40,833 nt of DNA from Bacteroidales bacterium (GTDB taxonomy: Bacteria > Bacteroidota > Bacteroidia > Bacteroidales > VadinHA17): NCBI GenBank assembly GCA_019429325.1, contig JAHYJA010000007.1, positions 1 through 40,833 of the forward strand, read 5' to 3'. The position numbers and the translations under genes were made by a program. The notes under the pieces are model-generated. The model was given only the letters and a program-made list of their open reading frames with translations. It was not told the origin of the DNA and did not search any database. Positions within the stretch are counted from its first letter, which is position 1; every line of letters begins with the position of its first letter. Shown in pieces: positions 24,007 through 33,834 of this stretch.

Positions 24007-26616
24007 ATGTCTGGTACCCAGAAATATGTCGAAACACCGCTGATGAAGCAGTATTTCAGCGTCAAGGCGAAACATCCTGATGCAATACTTCTTTTCAGGG
24101 TTGGGGATTTCTATGAGACCTTTGGCGAAGATGCGATAAAAGCTTCAGGCATACTGGGAATCACTCTTACAAGAAGGGCTAACGGAGCTGCTTCCTTTGT
24201 CGAACTGGCAGGATTTCCCTACCATGCCCTCGATACCTACCTTCCCCGCCTGGTACGCGCCGGACAGAGAGTGGCAATATGCGAACAGCTCGAAGACCCG
24301 AAACTGGCAAAAAAGATTGTAAGACGAGGAATTACTGAGCTTGTAACACCAGGCGTCTCTCTCGATGAGAATGTCCTGACGCATAAGGAAAACAATTTTC
24401 TGGCTGCACTCCATATTGACAAGAAGATAGCAGGGGTAGCTTTTCTTGATATATCAACAGGTGAGTTCTTTGTCTCGGAAGGTACAGTTGATTATATTGA
24501 TCAGGTACTTAATAAGTTTCAACCCAGGGAGGTACTGTTCGAAAAGAGGAAGAAAGATCTGTTCTTTGAATATTTCGGGTCTAAATTCTATACATTCAGG
24601 CTTGATGATTGGATATTTACCGATGAGGCGGCCAATGACCGCCTTCTTAAACAGTTTGAGACCAATTCATTGAAGGGATTCGGTGTTCAAAATTTGTCGT
24701 ATGGCATTATAGCGGCTGGAGCAGTTCTCTATTATCTCGACATAACACAGCATGAAGAACTGGGCCATATAACCAATCTCTCAAGGATTGAAGAGGACAG
24801 CTATGTATGGCTCGATAAGTTCACCATCAGAAATCTTGAGCTTTTTCATTCTGTATATGAAGGGGCAAAAACCCTTATCGATGTTATGGATTGCACCATC
24901 TCCCCGATGGGAGGCAGGTTGCTTAAGCGTTGGATATCGCTTCCCCTGAGGGATATTGAACCAATCAATGAAAGGCTGGAAATCGTTCAGCATCTCGTAA
25001 ATGATACCTCTTCCAGCGACAGTATGACACACCTGATACGCCAGACAGGCGACCTGGAACGGCTTGTTTCAAAAGTTGCTGTCGGCAGGATCAACCCTCG
25101 TGAAATGGTACAGGTGATGAGGGCACTCCAGGCTATCGGACCAATTAAGGAGCTTTGTGAGGGAAGCAGTTGTCAGCCCCTTGTGAGCCTCGCAGAACGG
25201 CTCGATCCGTGTAAATCCATAGCGGGCAGGATTGAACGTGAACTCAACGGTGATCCTCCGGCCCTGGTGAACAGGGGGAATGTGATAGCGACGGGAGTGT
25301 CGGATGAACTGGATGATCTCCGGAGAATACTCTACAGCGGAAAGGATTATCTGGCAGACCTTCAGAAAAGAGAAAGTGAACGGACCGGAATAACTTCGCT
25401 GAAGGTGAGTTTTAATAACGTTTTCGGATACTATATTGAGGTAAGAAACACACACAGGGAAAAGGTGCCCCCGGAATGGATAAGAAAACAGACCCTTGTA
25501 AGTGCTGAAAGATATATAACAGAGGAACTTAAGGAATATGAGAACAAGATCCTGGGGGCAGAGGAGAAGATTGCTGAAATTGAAGTGAGGCTGTTTAACG
25601 ATCTAGTGAAATCAGTTATTGAGTTTATTCCGCAGATTCAGCTCAACTCTGCCCTTGTTGCCCGCCTCGATTGCCTTCACTCATTTGCTGTAATATCAAC
25701 TGAGAATAATTATACCAGACCGGTTTTAAACGATTCAGGGAAACTCGAAATAACCGAAGGACGCCATCCTGTGATCGAAAAACAACTGCCGCCCGGAGAA
25801 TTGTATATTCCCAACGATCTTTTTCTTGACACTGAAGAACAGCAGATAATTATTCTGACCGGTCCGAATATGTCGGGTAAGTCTGCCCTGCTTCGTCAGA
25901 CCGCCCTTATTTCCATAATGGCCCAGGCGGGATGTTTTGTCCCGGCAAAAAAGGCTCTCCTGGGTATAGTCGACAAAATATTTACCAGAGTAGGTGCGTC
26001 AGATAATATCAGTCTGGGCGAATCGACCTTTATGGTTGAGATGAACGAAGCGGCCAGTATTCTGAACAACCTGTCCGACAGGAGCCTTGTATTACTTGAT
26101 GAGATTGGAAGGGGAACGAGCACCTACGACGGGATATCCATTGCATGGGCAATGGTTGAGTACCTTCATGAGAACAGGTTTAGGGCCAGGACTCTCTTTG
26201 CCACTCATTATCATGAACTTAATGAGATGGAAAATTCCTTTGGAAGGGTTAAGAACTATAATATTTCAATCAGGGAACTGAACAACAAAATAATATTCCT
26301 CAGGAAATTAAAAAGAGGGGGTAGTGAACATAGTTTCGGCATCCATGTGGCTAAGATGGCAGGCATGCCGAAAAGCCTTGTAAACAGGGCATCAGGAATA
26401 CTCAGGGAGCTGGAGCAGAGTCATGAGAAAAACGAGCTTGCCAAACCGATAGCTGATATTGCAGGAAAGAGGGAAGGTTTGCAGCTGAGCATTTTTCAGC
26501 TGGATGATCCGGTACTGAAACAGATAAGAGATGAATTACTTGATCTTGATATTGACAACCTGACCCCGGTTGAAGCCCTGAATAAGCTTTATAACATTAA
26601 AAAATACCTTAAATGA
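24007..26616 (+). CDS. mutS: DNA mismatch repair protein MutS
   Basis: 869 residues from the ATG at 24007. The mismatch-recognition motif [11 protein letters not shown] has Phe35 and Glu37 in the family's Phe-x-Glu position. Connector and lever domains follow, then the ATPase with GPNMSGKS (619-626), [14 protein letters not shown] with DE at 698-699, and ATHYHEL. The C-terminus ends with the usual helix-turn-helix and a short tail. The length is normal. MutS recognises mispairs and starts strand-directed repair with MutL. Nothing in the sequence suggests loss of function. It stands alone between the repeat block and the convergent transporter. Confidence 0.98.
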   Translation: MSGTQKYVETPLMKQYFSVKAKHPDAILLFRVGDFYETFGEDAIKASGILGITLTRRANGAASFVELAGFPYHALDTYLPRLVRAGQRVAICEQLEDPKLAKKIVRRGITELVTPGVSLDENVLTHKENNFLAALHIDKKIAGVAFLDISTGEFFVSEGTVDYIDQVLNKFQPREVLFEKRKKDLFFEYFGSKFYTFRLDDWIFTDEAANDRLLKQFETNSLKGFGVQNLSYGIIAAGAVLYYLDITQHEELGHITNLSRIEEDSYVWLDKFTIRNLELFHSVYEGAKTLIDVMDCTISPMGGRLLKRWISLPLRDIEPINERLEIVQHLVNDTSSSDSMTHLIRQTGDLERLVSKVAVGRINPREMVQVMRALQAIGPIKELCEGSSCQPLVSLAERLDPCKSIAGRIERELNGDPPALVNRGNVIATGVSDELDDLRRILYSGKDYLADLQKRESERTGITSLKVSFNNVFGYYIEVRNTHREKVPPEWIRKQTLVSAERYITEELKEYENKILGAEEKIAEIEVRLFNDLVKSVIEFIPQIQLNSALVARLDCLHSFAVISTENNYTRPVLNDSGKLEITEGRHPVIEKQLPPGELYIPNDLFLDTEEQQIIILTGPNMSGKSALLRQTALISIMAQAGCFVPAKKALLGIVDKIFTRVGASDNISLGESTFMVEMNEAASILNNLSDRSLVLLDEIGRGTSTYDGISIAWAMVEYLHENRFRARTLFATHYHELNEMENSFGRVKNYNISIRELNNKIIFLRKLKRGGSEHSFGIHVAKMAGMPKSLVNRASGILRELEQSHEKNELAKPIADIAGKREGLQLSIFQLDDPVLKQIRDELLDLDIDNLTPVEALNKLYNIKKYLK

Positions 26617-26632
26617 CAGGGTTCTGACCCTG
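26617..26632. terminator. Possible bidirectional hairpin between mutS and the transporter
   Basis: CAGGGT-TCTG-ACCCTG forms a perfect 6-bp stem with a tetraloop in the 23-bp gap between convergent genes. It lacks a T tract, so the terminator role is tentative. Confidence 0.4.
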
Positions 26633-26639
26633 CTGAGGA

Positions 26640-28865
26640 TCAGATAATTTCTTTCTGGTTGTGGGAGTTGACAAACAAAACGGTCCCGATATGGTCATAT
26701 CCGTTAAGTACAACATCCCCGTTATGCTTTAATCCCTCCACCCGGAATCCGATCATGGTAATTGCAGCAGTTGCCGATTTTTCATTGATCAGGCTTTTAG
26801 TTGACCTGCCTGGCTCTGTCCCAATTATTTCGATATTCTTTTCAGTTATAGGGAGCCTCCCTGAGATGACAAGTTCAGAAAGTTTGCTTCTCGTCTTCTC
26901 ATAATCTTCGGGTTTGCAGATCTCAAAGATCCTTATGTTTGCCTTTTTCCAGCTGGGATGGCCCAGGATAATGAAACTGAGTAGTATAAGCAGGCTTGAG
27001 TTTTCCGGTTGATCAAAACTGATCCAGACGTGTATCCCGTTGCGGAATACTAAATCCTTTCTGCTGGTAGCCAGCAGACAGATATCAAAATCGCCTGCTT
27101 TTATCAGCCGGATATTCTCAATTATCTCCTTAAGATTATCAGGATGCTCTTTGTCATATTCGAAGATCACCATGTTGTTTTCCATACCTGAGATGCCCGG
27201 CACCTGAATAGCCTGGACAATAGCGGAAGTATATGATGGCGAGATTATTGTGTCGACATAAACATGATTATTCGTAGTATCATACACCTCAATCAGCTTT
27301 GCCAGCTCCTCGGAAGCCTGTTCACTGGTAGCCCTGCAATAATATCCGTCAATACGGTGAAGATATGTCGCGAAACCATACCTGTACGAGATCCAGTTCA
27401 ACAAGTGGAACGCCCGTGCGCGAACAAAAGAATCTTTTGAGATACAGATTGCGCTCGGCCTCCACTCCTTGGCTTTCTTCCTGCTTCCGGATTTTTGCAG
27501 GTAAACCTGAAGATTTCGGTTCATCTGAAAGAGGGCATTTGCGAAGAGCGATTCAAGCCCGTGCCGGTCCCTGTGGTAATACTTGATATACGTATAGATA
27601 CTCATCATTACCAATATAGATGCAAGGGCATATGGGGCATTGATCCTGAACATTACCCATATAGCAATCAGAAAACCTGTAAGAGAGAGGTACCATCTTG
27701 ATCTGAATGATGGCCTGTATGAGGGAGAGGAACCGAAGTGATTGAGAAAGGAGATAAGGCAGAGCGAGCCGTACGTAACAAGAAAGAACATTGATATGAT
27801 CTGTGCGACCGCGTTTACACTGCCAGCTGCCACGAAAACAAAAGCGATAATGATTGTTACCAGTGAGGCATTAACCGGTTCACCATCTGATTTTCTGCCG
27901 TATGAAAGCCATTTGTTGACCTTTTTTGACGGAAAGGAAGAGTCGAGGGCCAGTGCCTGAAGTGTCCTGGGAGCAACCATCACTGAGCCCAGTGCCGACG
28001 ACATTGTCGAGGCTGCAAGCCCCAGAGGAATGATAAAGGCACCTGCGATGGCAATCTTTGCCATTATCAGCTGATTGTTAAGCATATCCCCGGCACTTAC
28101 CGTTATCGCCAGCTTATAGACTACAGCCACATAGATCACCATTCCGGCCAGGGTAGCAGTTGTTGTGCCGATGGGGATCGATCGTGAGGGCCGTTTGAGG
28201 TCTCCTGAAAGTCCGACTCCCGCTGTCATTCCGGTGAAAGCGGGAAAAACGATGGCAAACACTATAAAGAAATCGTTAAGGTTCCTGAGATCCCCGGGGG
28301 GGAGCTTGTTTCCCGTAACGGTTCCGTATTCAGTTGTCCCCAGAAAAAAGAGAAGAATTGAAATAAACAGTATGCCCGCAACAACGTAAAGTGCCTTGAC
28401 TCCCAAATTGGCACCCTGTCGCAGGATAACAAAACCGAGCACAGCCATCACGGGAATGCTTATAACCTGGCGGGGAAGATGAAAATTGAACCTGTTCGCG
28501 AAAAAATTAAAAAGAAACTCGAATGACTCTGTAAATGCGATCACATAAAAAGCAACACTGATTGCCTGCGAAAGGAAGAGCGCGATGCCGATGGTGCCTC
28601 CGATATTCAGCCCGAACGAACGGGAAATAATGAAGTACTCACCTCCGCCTTCAACCCTTTTGTTGGTGGCAAGCTCAGAGATGGCAAAAGCGGTTGGTAT
28701 AGTTAGTGAGTGCCCCAGTATGATTATAAGCACCACACCCCAGAAACCCAACGTCCCGACAGCAAATCCAAACCTGAGGAAAAGGATAGCTCCGAGTATG
28801 GTTGATATTGCTGTGAAGAAAACTGGAGCTGTACCAAATCGTTTCTTACCGGCTTCTGGTTCCAT
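26640..28865 (-). CDS. APC-superfamily permease of the cation-chloride cotransporter type with C-terminal cytosolic domain
   Basis: 741 residues. The N-terminal 450 contain about 12 transmembrane helices. Helix 1 reads TAPVFFTAISTILGAILFLRFGFAVG, the ILGAILFLR pattern of SLC12-like transporters (eukaryotic proteins have GVMLFLR). Others include GGGEYFIISRSFG, FAIVFPAFTGMTAGVGLSGDLKRPSRSIPIGT and AGSVNAVAQIISMFFL. The C-terminal 290 residues form a soluble Rossmann-like domain comparable to the cytosolic domain of cation-chloride cotransporters and to universal stress proteins. Substrates in bacteria are probably amino acids or K+/Cl-, which cannot be decided from sequence. It is divergent from the GH2-nagA operon. 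Confidence 0.8.
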   Translation of the reverse strand: MEPEAGKKRFGTAPVFFTAISTILGAILFLRFGFAVGTLGFWGVVLIIILGHSLTIPTAFAISELATNKRVEGGGEYFIISRSFGLNIGGTIGIALFLSQAISVAFYVIAFTESFEFLFNFFANRFNFHLPRQVISIPVMAVLGFVILRQGANLGVKALYVVAGILFISILLFFLGTTEYGTVTGNKLPPGDLRNLNDFFIVFAIVFPAFTGMTAGVGLSGDLKRPSRSIPIGTTTATLAGMVIYVAVVYKLAITVSAGDMLNNQLIMAKIAIAGAFIIPLGLAASTMSSALGSVMVAPRTLQALALDSSFPSKKVNKWLSYGRKSDGEPVNASLVTIIIAFVFVAAGSVNAVAQIISMFFLVTYGSLCLISFLNHFGSSPSYRPSFRSRWYLSLTGFLIAIWVMFRINAPYALASILVMMSIYTYIKYYHRDRHGLESLFANALFQMNRNLQVYLQKSGSRKKAKEWRPSAICISKDSFVRARAFHLLNWISYRYGFATYLHRIDGYYCRATSEQASEELAKLIEVYDTTNNHVYVDTIISPSYTSAIVQAIQVPGISGMENNMVIFEYDKEHPDNLKEIIENIRLIKAGDFDICLLATSRKDLVFRNGIHVWISFDQPENSSLLILLSFIILGHPSWKKANIRIFEICKPEDYEKTRSKLSELVISGRLPITEKNIEIIGTEPGRSTKSLINEKSATAAITMIGFRVEGLKHNGDVVLNGYDHIGTVLFVNSHNQKEII

Positions 28866-28951
28866 GATAACTGCCTGCTATAAGGTGAAGAGCCAATTTA
28901 AATGATCAAATAAAAGAAAATTAATTATCTTAACCGTAAAAATAGAGAAAA

Positions 28952-30607
28952 ATGAAGAATTATACATTTCTTCTGCTTGCATTCCTTATTATTCCGGCCT
29001 TACTACCCTGTGAGGCCTGCGCCCAGCCAGGATCAGTCAGGCAGGTAAAGCTTACCAGTTTTGAGCTGCAGTCCTCATCCCTTATCGATGACGACGGAGA
29101 AATATTGTCAACAACAGGTTACAGCTCTCCTGTCTACTGGTTTCCGGTAACTGTGCCCTCAACCGTATTAACCGGACTTGTTGCCAACAACGTTTATCCC
29201 GATCCCTATTCGGGACTGAACAATATGCTGATACCTGATGCTTCCGACGAGTTCAAAGGTTCCCCCGACTGGCCCCTGGAAGGAGAAGTATTCAGGAAGA
29301 ATGTAATGAGTACTATTCTCAGGATACGTAATCACCCCAGTCTTCTTGTATGGACCGGCGGCAATGAGGGGCATGCCCGCCAGGAACTTTACGATTTCAT
29401 GAGGAACAGCATCATTTCCCACGACGGCACAAGACCATTTATCCCCAGCTCATCCGGCTTTGCAAAACTTCCGGAAGGGTGGGCCGCCTCATGGCCCGAT
29501 AACCTGCCCGGCGGTGTATACAGCGGAGGACCTTATACCTGGAGGGATCCGAAAGATTATTACAGGAGGGCCATTGCAGGCAGAGACTGGGTATTCAAGG
29601 ACGAGACGGGTATTCCTTCCATGCCTCCTTATAACATTCTGCCAAGGATAATCCCCGACCTGGTGTGGGACAAAACCCTGCCGTTCCCCCTGAACCATAC
29701 ATGGGGATACCACGATGCGGCTACAGGTAACGGACGCTGGGACCTCTATTACAGGGAGATGGTAAACAGGTACGGTGAGGCAGAAAGCATGGAGGAGTTC
29801 TGCGATAAGATGCAGCTGATGAACGCAATGGGTTACCAGGGGATCTTCGAGGCAGCCGGACATAAACTTAACGATATCGGCGGTGTTATGCTCTGGAAAC
29901 TGAACGCCGCATTCCCCAGCGTCGTCTGGCAGGTATACGACTGGTTCCTTCAGCCTAACGCCGGCTATTATTTCATGCAGAATGCATGCGAACCATTGCA
30001 TGTACAGCTTAACCTCAGCGATTACATGGTTGCAGCTGTCAACAGAAGATATAAACCTGCTCCCGGGCTGACAGTCACGGCAACACTCTTCAGCAATGAT
30101 CTCAAACCCGTTTTCAATCAGTCAGTCGTATTAAGCCTTTCCCCATCAGAAGTAAAAGAGGCAATTTCTCTTGCCCCCGAAATTGAGAAGATTAAGGGGG
30201 TAACATTTGTGGTCCTGAAACTGAAGGACGGAACCGGGAAAACAATTTCGAACAATACGTACTGGCTCTCTTCCGACGGAGATTCCAAGGCAATGAACGA
30301 AATGAAGGAGACAGAGGTAAATGTCATCGCCCGGATTAGTGATGTCAGAAATACTGAAAAAGTATGGAACGTGGAAATATCCAACCCTTCCGATATGCTT
30401 GCCTTTTTTATAAGAGCACAACTGATGGATGGTCCGGATGAGATCCTGCCCACTTACTGGTCGGGGAATTATATTACCCTCGCTCCGGGCGACTCAGTTA
30501 AACTGACTGTTAGTTGCCCTGTTTCACTGTCAGGGGGGGGATCTCCCAGGCTTAGAGTCTCAGGTTGGAACGTAAAGGAGAGCGTGGTGACACTGGAGAA
30601 AGATTAA
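28952..30607 (+). CDS. GH2 exo-beta-glucosaminidase-like protein with large internal deletion
   Basis: 551 residues versus about 850-900 for the family. A signal peptide (MKNYTFLLLAFLIIPALLPCEACA) and the family N-terminus (VPSTVLTGLVANNVYPDPYSGLNN) are present. At residue about 99-103 the sequence jumps in-frame to DWPLEGEVFRKNV and STILRIRNHPSLLVWTGGNE, skipping the sugar-binding and Ig-like sandwich domains and the first strands of the TIM barrel. Both catalytic glutamates remain: acid/base Glu139 in GGNE and nucleophile Glu218 in FKDETG. A truncated barrel is unlikely to fold as an active enzyme, so this is probably a decaying gene, although the frame is clean. It is the first gene of an operon with nagA and an MFS transporter, which fits chitosan or glucosamine breakdown. 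Confidence 0.78.
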   Translation: MKNYTFLLLAFLIIPALLPCEACAQPGSVRQVKLTSFELQSSSLIDDDGEILSTTGYSSPVYWFPVTVPSTVLTGLVANNVYPDPYSGLNNMLIPDASDEFKGSPDWPLEGEVFRKNVMSTILRIRNHPSLLVWTGGNEGHARQELYDFMRNSIISHDGTRPFIPSSSGFAKLPEGWAASWPDNLPGGVYSGGPYTWRDPKDYYRRAIAGRDWVFKDETGIPSMPPYNILPRIIPDLVWDKTLPFPLNHTWGYHDAATGNGRWDLYYREMVNRYGEAESMEEFCDKMQLMNAMGYQGIFEAAGHKLNDIGGVMLWKLNAAFPSVVWQVYDWFLQPNAGYYFMQNACEPLHVQLNLSDYMVAAVNRRYKPAPGLTVTATLFSNDLKPVFNQSVVLSLSPSEVKEAISLAPEIEKIKGVTFVVLKLKDGTGKTISNNTYWLSSDGDSKAMNEMKETEVNVIARISDVRNTEKVWNVEISNPSDMLAFFIRAQLMDGPDEILPTYWSGNYITLAPGDSVKLTVSCPVSLSGGGSPRLRVSGWNVKESVVTLEKD

Positions 30608-30629
30608 TCAAACTTACAGGAGAACAGAG

Positions 30630-31766
30630 ATGCTTACAGCGATTATGAATGCTACTGCCTACACAGGAGCAGAGATAGTCACAGGGAAATCGTTGCTGAT
30701 CAGGGATGGCAGGATAGAGTCATTCACTGACCCGGGATCGGTACCGGAAATTGCCCGGAGAATTGACTGCAGAGGAAATTATATTGCTCCGGGACTGATA
30801 GACTTGCAGATAGCCGGAGCGGGCGGTTATCTTTTTTCAGATGACCCCACGCCTGAAGCCCTTGAAGCAATCACCGGAGCAATAGTCCGCGACGGCACGA
30901 CAGGATTCCTTATTGTGATCCCGACAAACTCATTTGATGTTATTCGCAAAACAATCAGGGTTATAAGGGATAATCCTCATAAAGCACTTCTGGGCCTGCA
31001 TCTGGAGGGTCCCTATATTAACCCGGCAAGATCGGGTGCTCACGACAAGGCTCTTATCAGAAAGCCCGACAAAGATGAGATCGCCGGCCTGCTTAAGGAA
31101 GCCGGAGGGATAATAAAGATGGTGACCATTGCTCCCGAGCTTTGTGATGCCGGGTTCATTCAGGTGATTAAGGATCACGGAGCTGTTGTGGCGGCAGGTC
31201 ATAGTAACGCTACATTCCCGGAAGCATCCTCCGGCTTTGACCGGGGAGTCGGGGCAGTGACACATCTTTTCAATGCCATGTCGCCATTTCATCACCGCGA
31301 CCCGGGCCTTCCCGGAGCCGCATTTCTAAACGGGAGAGCCTGCGCCAGCATCATTGCTGACGGTATCCATGTGGGTTACAGCACGCTTATGATTGCGAAA
31401 AGGATAATGAAGGAACGCCTGTACCTTGTGAGCGATGCAGTCGAGGAAACCGAAGGAGGCTCCTACCGGCATGTCCGGCAGGATGACCGTTTTACTCTGC
31501 CCGATGGCACCCTTTCAGGCTCGCTGCTAACAATGCTTGCAGCAGTCAGAAACTGTGTGGAGAAGGCAGGAATACCGGCCGATGAGGCCCTGAGAATGGC
31601 TTCAACTTACCCTGCACGCCTGATAAATGCTGATGACAGAGGACAAATAGCCCCAGGATTCAGAGCAGACATTATTGAATTCAGAAGCGATTTTCGATTG
31701 AAGAGAGTTTACACCGGTGGTTATTCTGTTTTGGAAAACAAAGAAGATAAGAATAACATGCTTTAA
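30630..31766 (+). CDS. nagA: N-acetylglucosamine-6-phosphate deacetylase
   Basis: 378 residues, the usual length. Motifs are PGLIDLQIAGAGG (near 54-66), metal ligand Glu126 in HLEGPYI, substrate loop GAHDKALI, His191 in AAGHSNAT, His212 in THLFNAMSP, LPGAAF, ADGIHV, and the catalytic Asp269 in VSDA. The enzyme removes acetate from N-acetylglucosamine-6-phosphate to give glucosamine-6-phosphate in the cytosol. The gene begins 22 bp after the GH2 gene and is followed 2 bp later by the MFS transporter, so all three share a transcript. Confidence 0.96.
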   Translation: MLTAIMNATAYTGAEIVTGKSLLIRDGRIESFTDPGSVPEIARRIDCRGNYIAPGLIDLQIAGAGGYLFSDDPTPEALEAITGAIVRDGTTGFLIVIPTNSFDVIRKTIRVIRDNPHKALLGLHLEGPYINPARSGAHDKALIRKPDKDEIAGLLKEAGGIIKMVTIAPELCDAGFIQVIKDHGAVVAAGHSNATFPEASSGFDRGVGAVTHLFNAMSPFHHRDPGLPGAAFLNGRACASIIADGIHVGYSTLMIAKRIMKERLYLVSDAVEETEGGSYRHVRQDDRFTLPDGTLSGSLLTMLAAVRNCVEKAGIPADEALRMASTYPARLINADDRGQIAPGFRADIIEFRSDFRLKRVYTGGYSVLENKEDKNNML

Positions 31767-31768
31767 AG

Positions 31769-32926
31769 ATGTACAGTAAACGAATGATCTTTTTGGCATG
31801 CTGCATCGGAATGATGTTGTTCGGTATCATCCTCATAACCCTCGGATCAGTACTCCCTGAACTGAGGGAGAAAATGAATCTGGATGATATATCATCGGGT
31901 ACTCTATTCTCTATCCTGCCTCTGGGTATACTGGGCGGTTCTCTTGTGTTCGGCCCTGTCTGCGACAAGTACGGATATAAGATTCTTCTGTCACTCTCCT
32001 GCATTTTCATATTCGCGGGCCTCGAGGGTATAGCTTTCTCTCCTTCACAAAATATCCTCAGGATCTGCATCTTTTTTCTGGGGTTCGGGGGTGGGGCAAT
32101 AAACGGGGCAACAAATGCCCTCGTGGCCGACATAAGCGATGGCAATAAAGGCGCTGACCTGAGTACACTGGGAGCCTTCTTCGGTGTCGGGGCGCTGGGC
32201 ATGCCGGTAATCTTAGGTATAATGGGTCAAAGGTTCAGCTTTGAAATCATTGTGGCCTCGGTTGGATTAATGACACTCGCAGCAGGAGTTTTTTTCCTGT
32301 TTATTAAATATCCTCTCCCTAAACAACCTCACGGCTTTCCTGTGACCGGAGGCCTCAGGATGCTAAAAGACAATCTGCTGCTCATGGCTGCCTTTTTTCT
32401 CTTTTTCCAGAGTAGTTTTGAAGGGATCTTTAATAACTGGACAACCAGCTTTATCCTTGACAGGATGCCTGTTTCCCAGGGCAAGGCACTATTTGCACTG
32501 TCAGCATTCGTGGCTGGTATGACGGTAATGAGGCTGATCCTTGGTAGACTTCTCCGGACAATTTCTATTCCACGAATCTTATCCTGGTCGTTTGTTCTCA
32601 TACTTACAGGACTTGCTCTGCTGAGATTAGCCTGGTCAATAAACGCATCAATACCCGGGTTGGTGCTCGTTGGTGCCGGGCTGGCCGCCGGATTCCCTGT
32701 TATGCTGGGTATTGTCGGAAACCGTTACAGTGAGTTCTCAGGAACAGCCTTCAGCCTTGTACTGAGTGTCGGCCTGATCGGAAACATGTCAGTAAACTAC
32801 CTGATGGGGATAATAGCTCAGAATTTTGGTGTACATCATTTAACATCAGCAGCATTTACAATGCTGGCAGCAATGGTCTTACTTGCGATACTCATAAAGC
32901 GGAAAAGCCCGGCAATGTTTAGATGA
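31769..32926 (+). CDS. MFS transporter, sugar-type
   Basis: 385 residues with 12 hydrophobic helices. Features include LPLGILGGSLVFGPVCDKYGYKIL (MFS motif G-x3-D-(R/K)-x-G-(R/Y)) in the first loop, FFLGFGGGAINGATNALVADI in helix 4-5 and ASIPGLVLVGAGLAAGFPVMLGIVGNRY in the second half. It resembles fucose-permease-like members. The position directly after nagA suggests uptake of N-acetylglucosamine or glucosamine, but the substrate is inferred only from neighbours. A GlcNAc kinase or nagB gene is not in the window. Confidence 0.88.
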   Translation: MYSKRMIFLACCIGMMLFGIILITLGSVLPELREKMNLDDISSGTLFSILPLGILGGSLVFGPVCDKYGYKILLSLSCIFIFAGLEGIAFSPSQNILRICIFFLGFGGGAINGATNALVADISDGNKGADLSTLGAFFGVGALGMPVILGIMGQRFSFEIIVASVGLMTLAAGVFFLFIKYPLPKQPHGFPVTGGLRMLKDNLLLMAAFFLFFQSSFEGIFNNWTTSFILDRMPVSQGKALFALSAFVAGMTVMRLILGRLLRTISIPRILSWSFVLILTGLALLRLAWSINASIPGLVLVGAGLAAGFPVMLGIVGNRYSEFSGTAFSLVLSVGLIGNMSVNYLMGIIAQNFGVHHLTSAAFTMLAAMVLLAILIKRKSPAMFR

Positions 32927-32953
32927 TGCCGGTTTATTCAGGCAAGCTGTCTG

Positions 32954-33811
32954 TCACGAATTCGGCTGATGAATGACTCTCTGGGGGAACGGTATTTCAA
33001 TCCCCTCCTTGTCGAAAGCAATTTTTAGGCGCTTACGTAACTCGCCTGTTATCTCCCACTGCTTCAGAGGTTTGGTGTCACCAAGGATCTTTACAACAAT
33101 TGCAGAATCAGCAAACTCGTTCACCCGCAGGAATTTTGGAGGACTGATTATGAATTCCTTATAAGCGGGATCCCCTGCAAGCTCGATCCCGGTCTCGTTT
33201 ATCACCCTGATCACTTTCTCAAGATTGGAATTATATGAAATCCCAAGATCCAGATTAACCCTGGCAAAATTCTTGGAAAGATTTGAGACTCGTTTTACCT
33301 CACCATGGGGAATATGGTGTACTGTTCCGTTCAGGTCTCTTAATGTTGTCATCCTCAGGCTTATATCTTCGACTGCACCACCTGTGCCGTCAACATTAAT
33401 TACATCCCCGATCCTGTATTGATTTTCAATTATAATAAACAAACCTGTTATAATATCCCTTATAAGATATTGTCCGCCAAAACCGAGAGCCAAACCGACT
33501 ATTCCGGCACCTGCCAGTATCGGAGCAATTTCAAGACCAGTTTCCTGCAGGATCATCAGCAGGGCGATTGTGAGAATTGTTATTCTGAGGGCTCCGTTAA
33601 AAATCCTGATCAGAGTATTTTCCCGCCTTTGTTCACCTTCCAGCGAACCTGTTTCATGTTTAATAACTGCAACCCTTACCGTTTTTTTTATTATTCTGCT
33701 GAGAATCTGGTTCAGAAGCAAAGCAGCAATAATAATAATGACAATTCTCATTCCGTGCGTTAAAAGCCATGGAATGATCATTTCGCCCCATTCTCTAAGT
33801 TTTATCTCCAT
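32954..33811 (-). CDS. MscS-family mechanosensitive channel
   Basis: 285 residues. Three N-terminal hydrophobic segments are followed by the pore helix region (IVGLALGFGGQYLIRDIITGLFIIIENQYRIGD), which matches the small-conductance channel signature (G-x-A-x-G-F-A-x-Q-x-(I/L)-x-(D/N)-x-x-x-G). Then comes the cytoplasmic beta domain with VNVDGTGGAVEDISLRMTTLRDLNGTVHHIPHGE. It lets solutes out during hypo-osmotic shock. It lies 23 bp downstream of the LolA-like gene, on the same strand as the operon starting at the TetR gene, and may be read through from it. Confidence 0.93.
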   Translation of the reverse strand: MEIKLREWGEMIIPWLLTHGMRIVIIIIAALLLNQILSRIIKKTVRVAVIKHETGSLEGEQRRENTLIRIFNGALRITILTIALLMILQETGLEIAPILAGAGIVGLALGFGGQYLIRDIITGLFIIIENQYRIGDVINVDGTGGAVEDISLRMTTLRDLNGTVHHIPHGEVKRVSNLSKNFARVNLDLGISYNSNLEKVIRVINETGIELAGDPAYKEFIISPPKFLRVNEFADSAIVVKILGDTKPLKQWEITGELRKRLKIAFDKEGIEIPFPQRVIHQPNS

Positions 33812-33834
33812 AGTGGTAGTATATTTATTTATGA

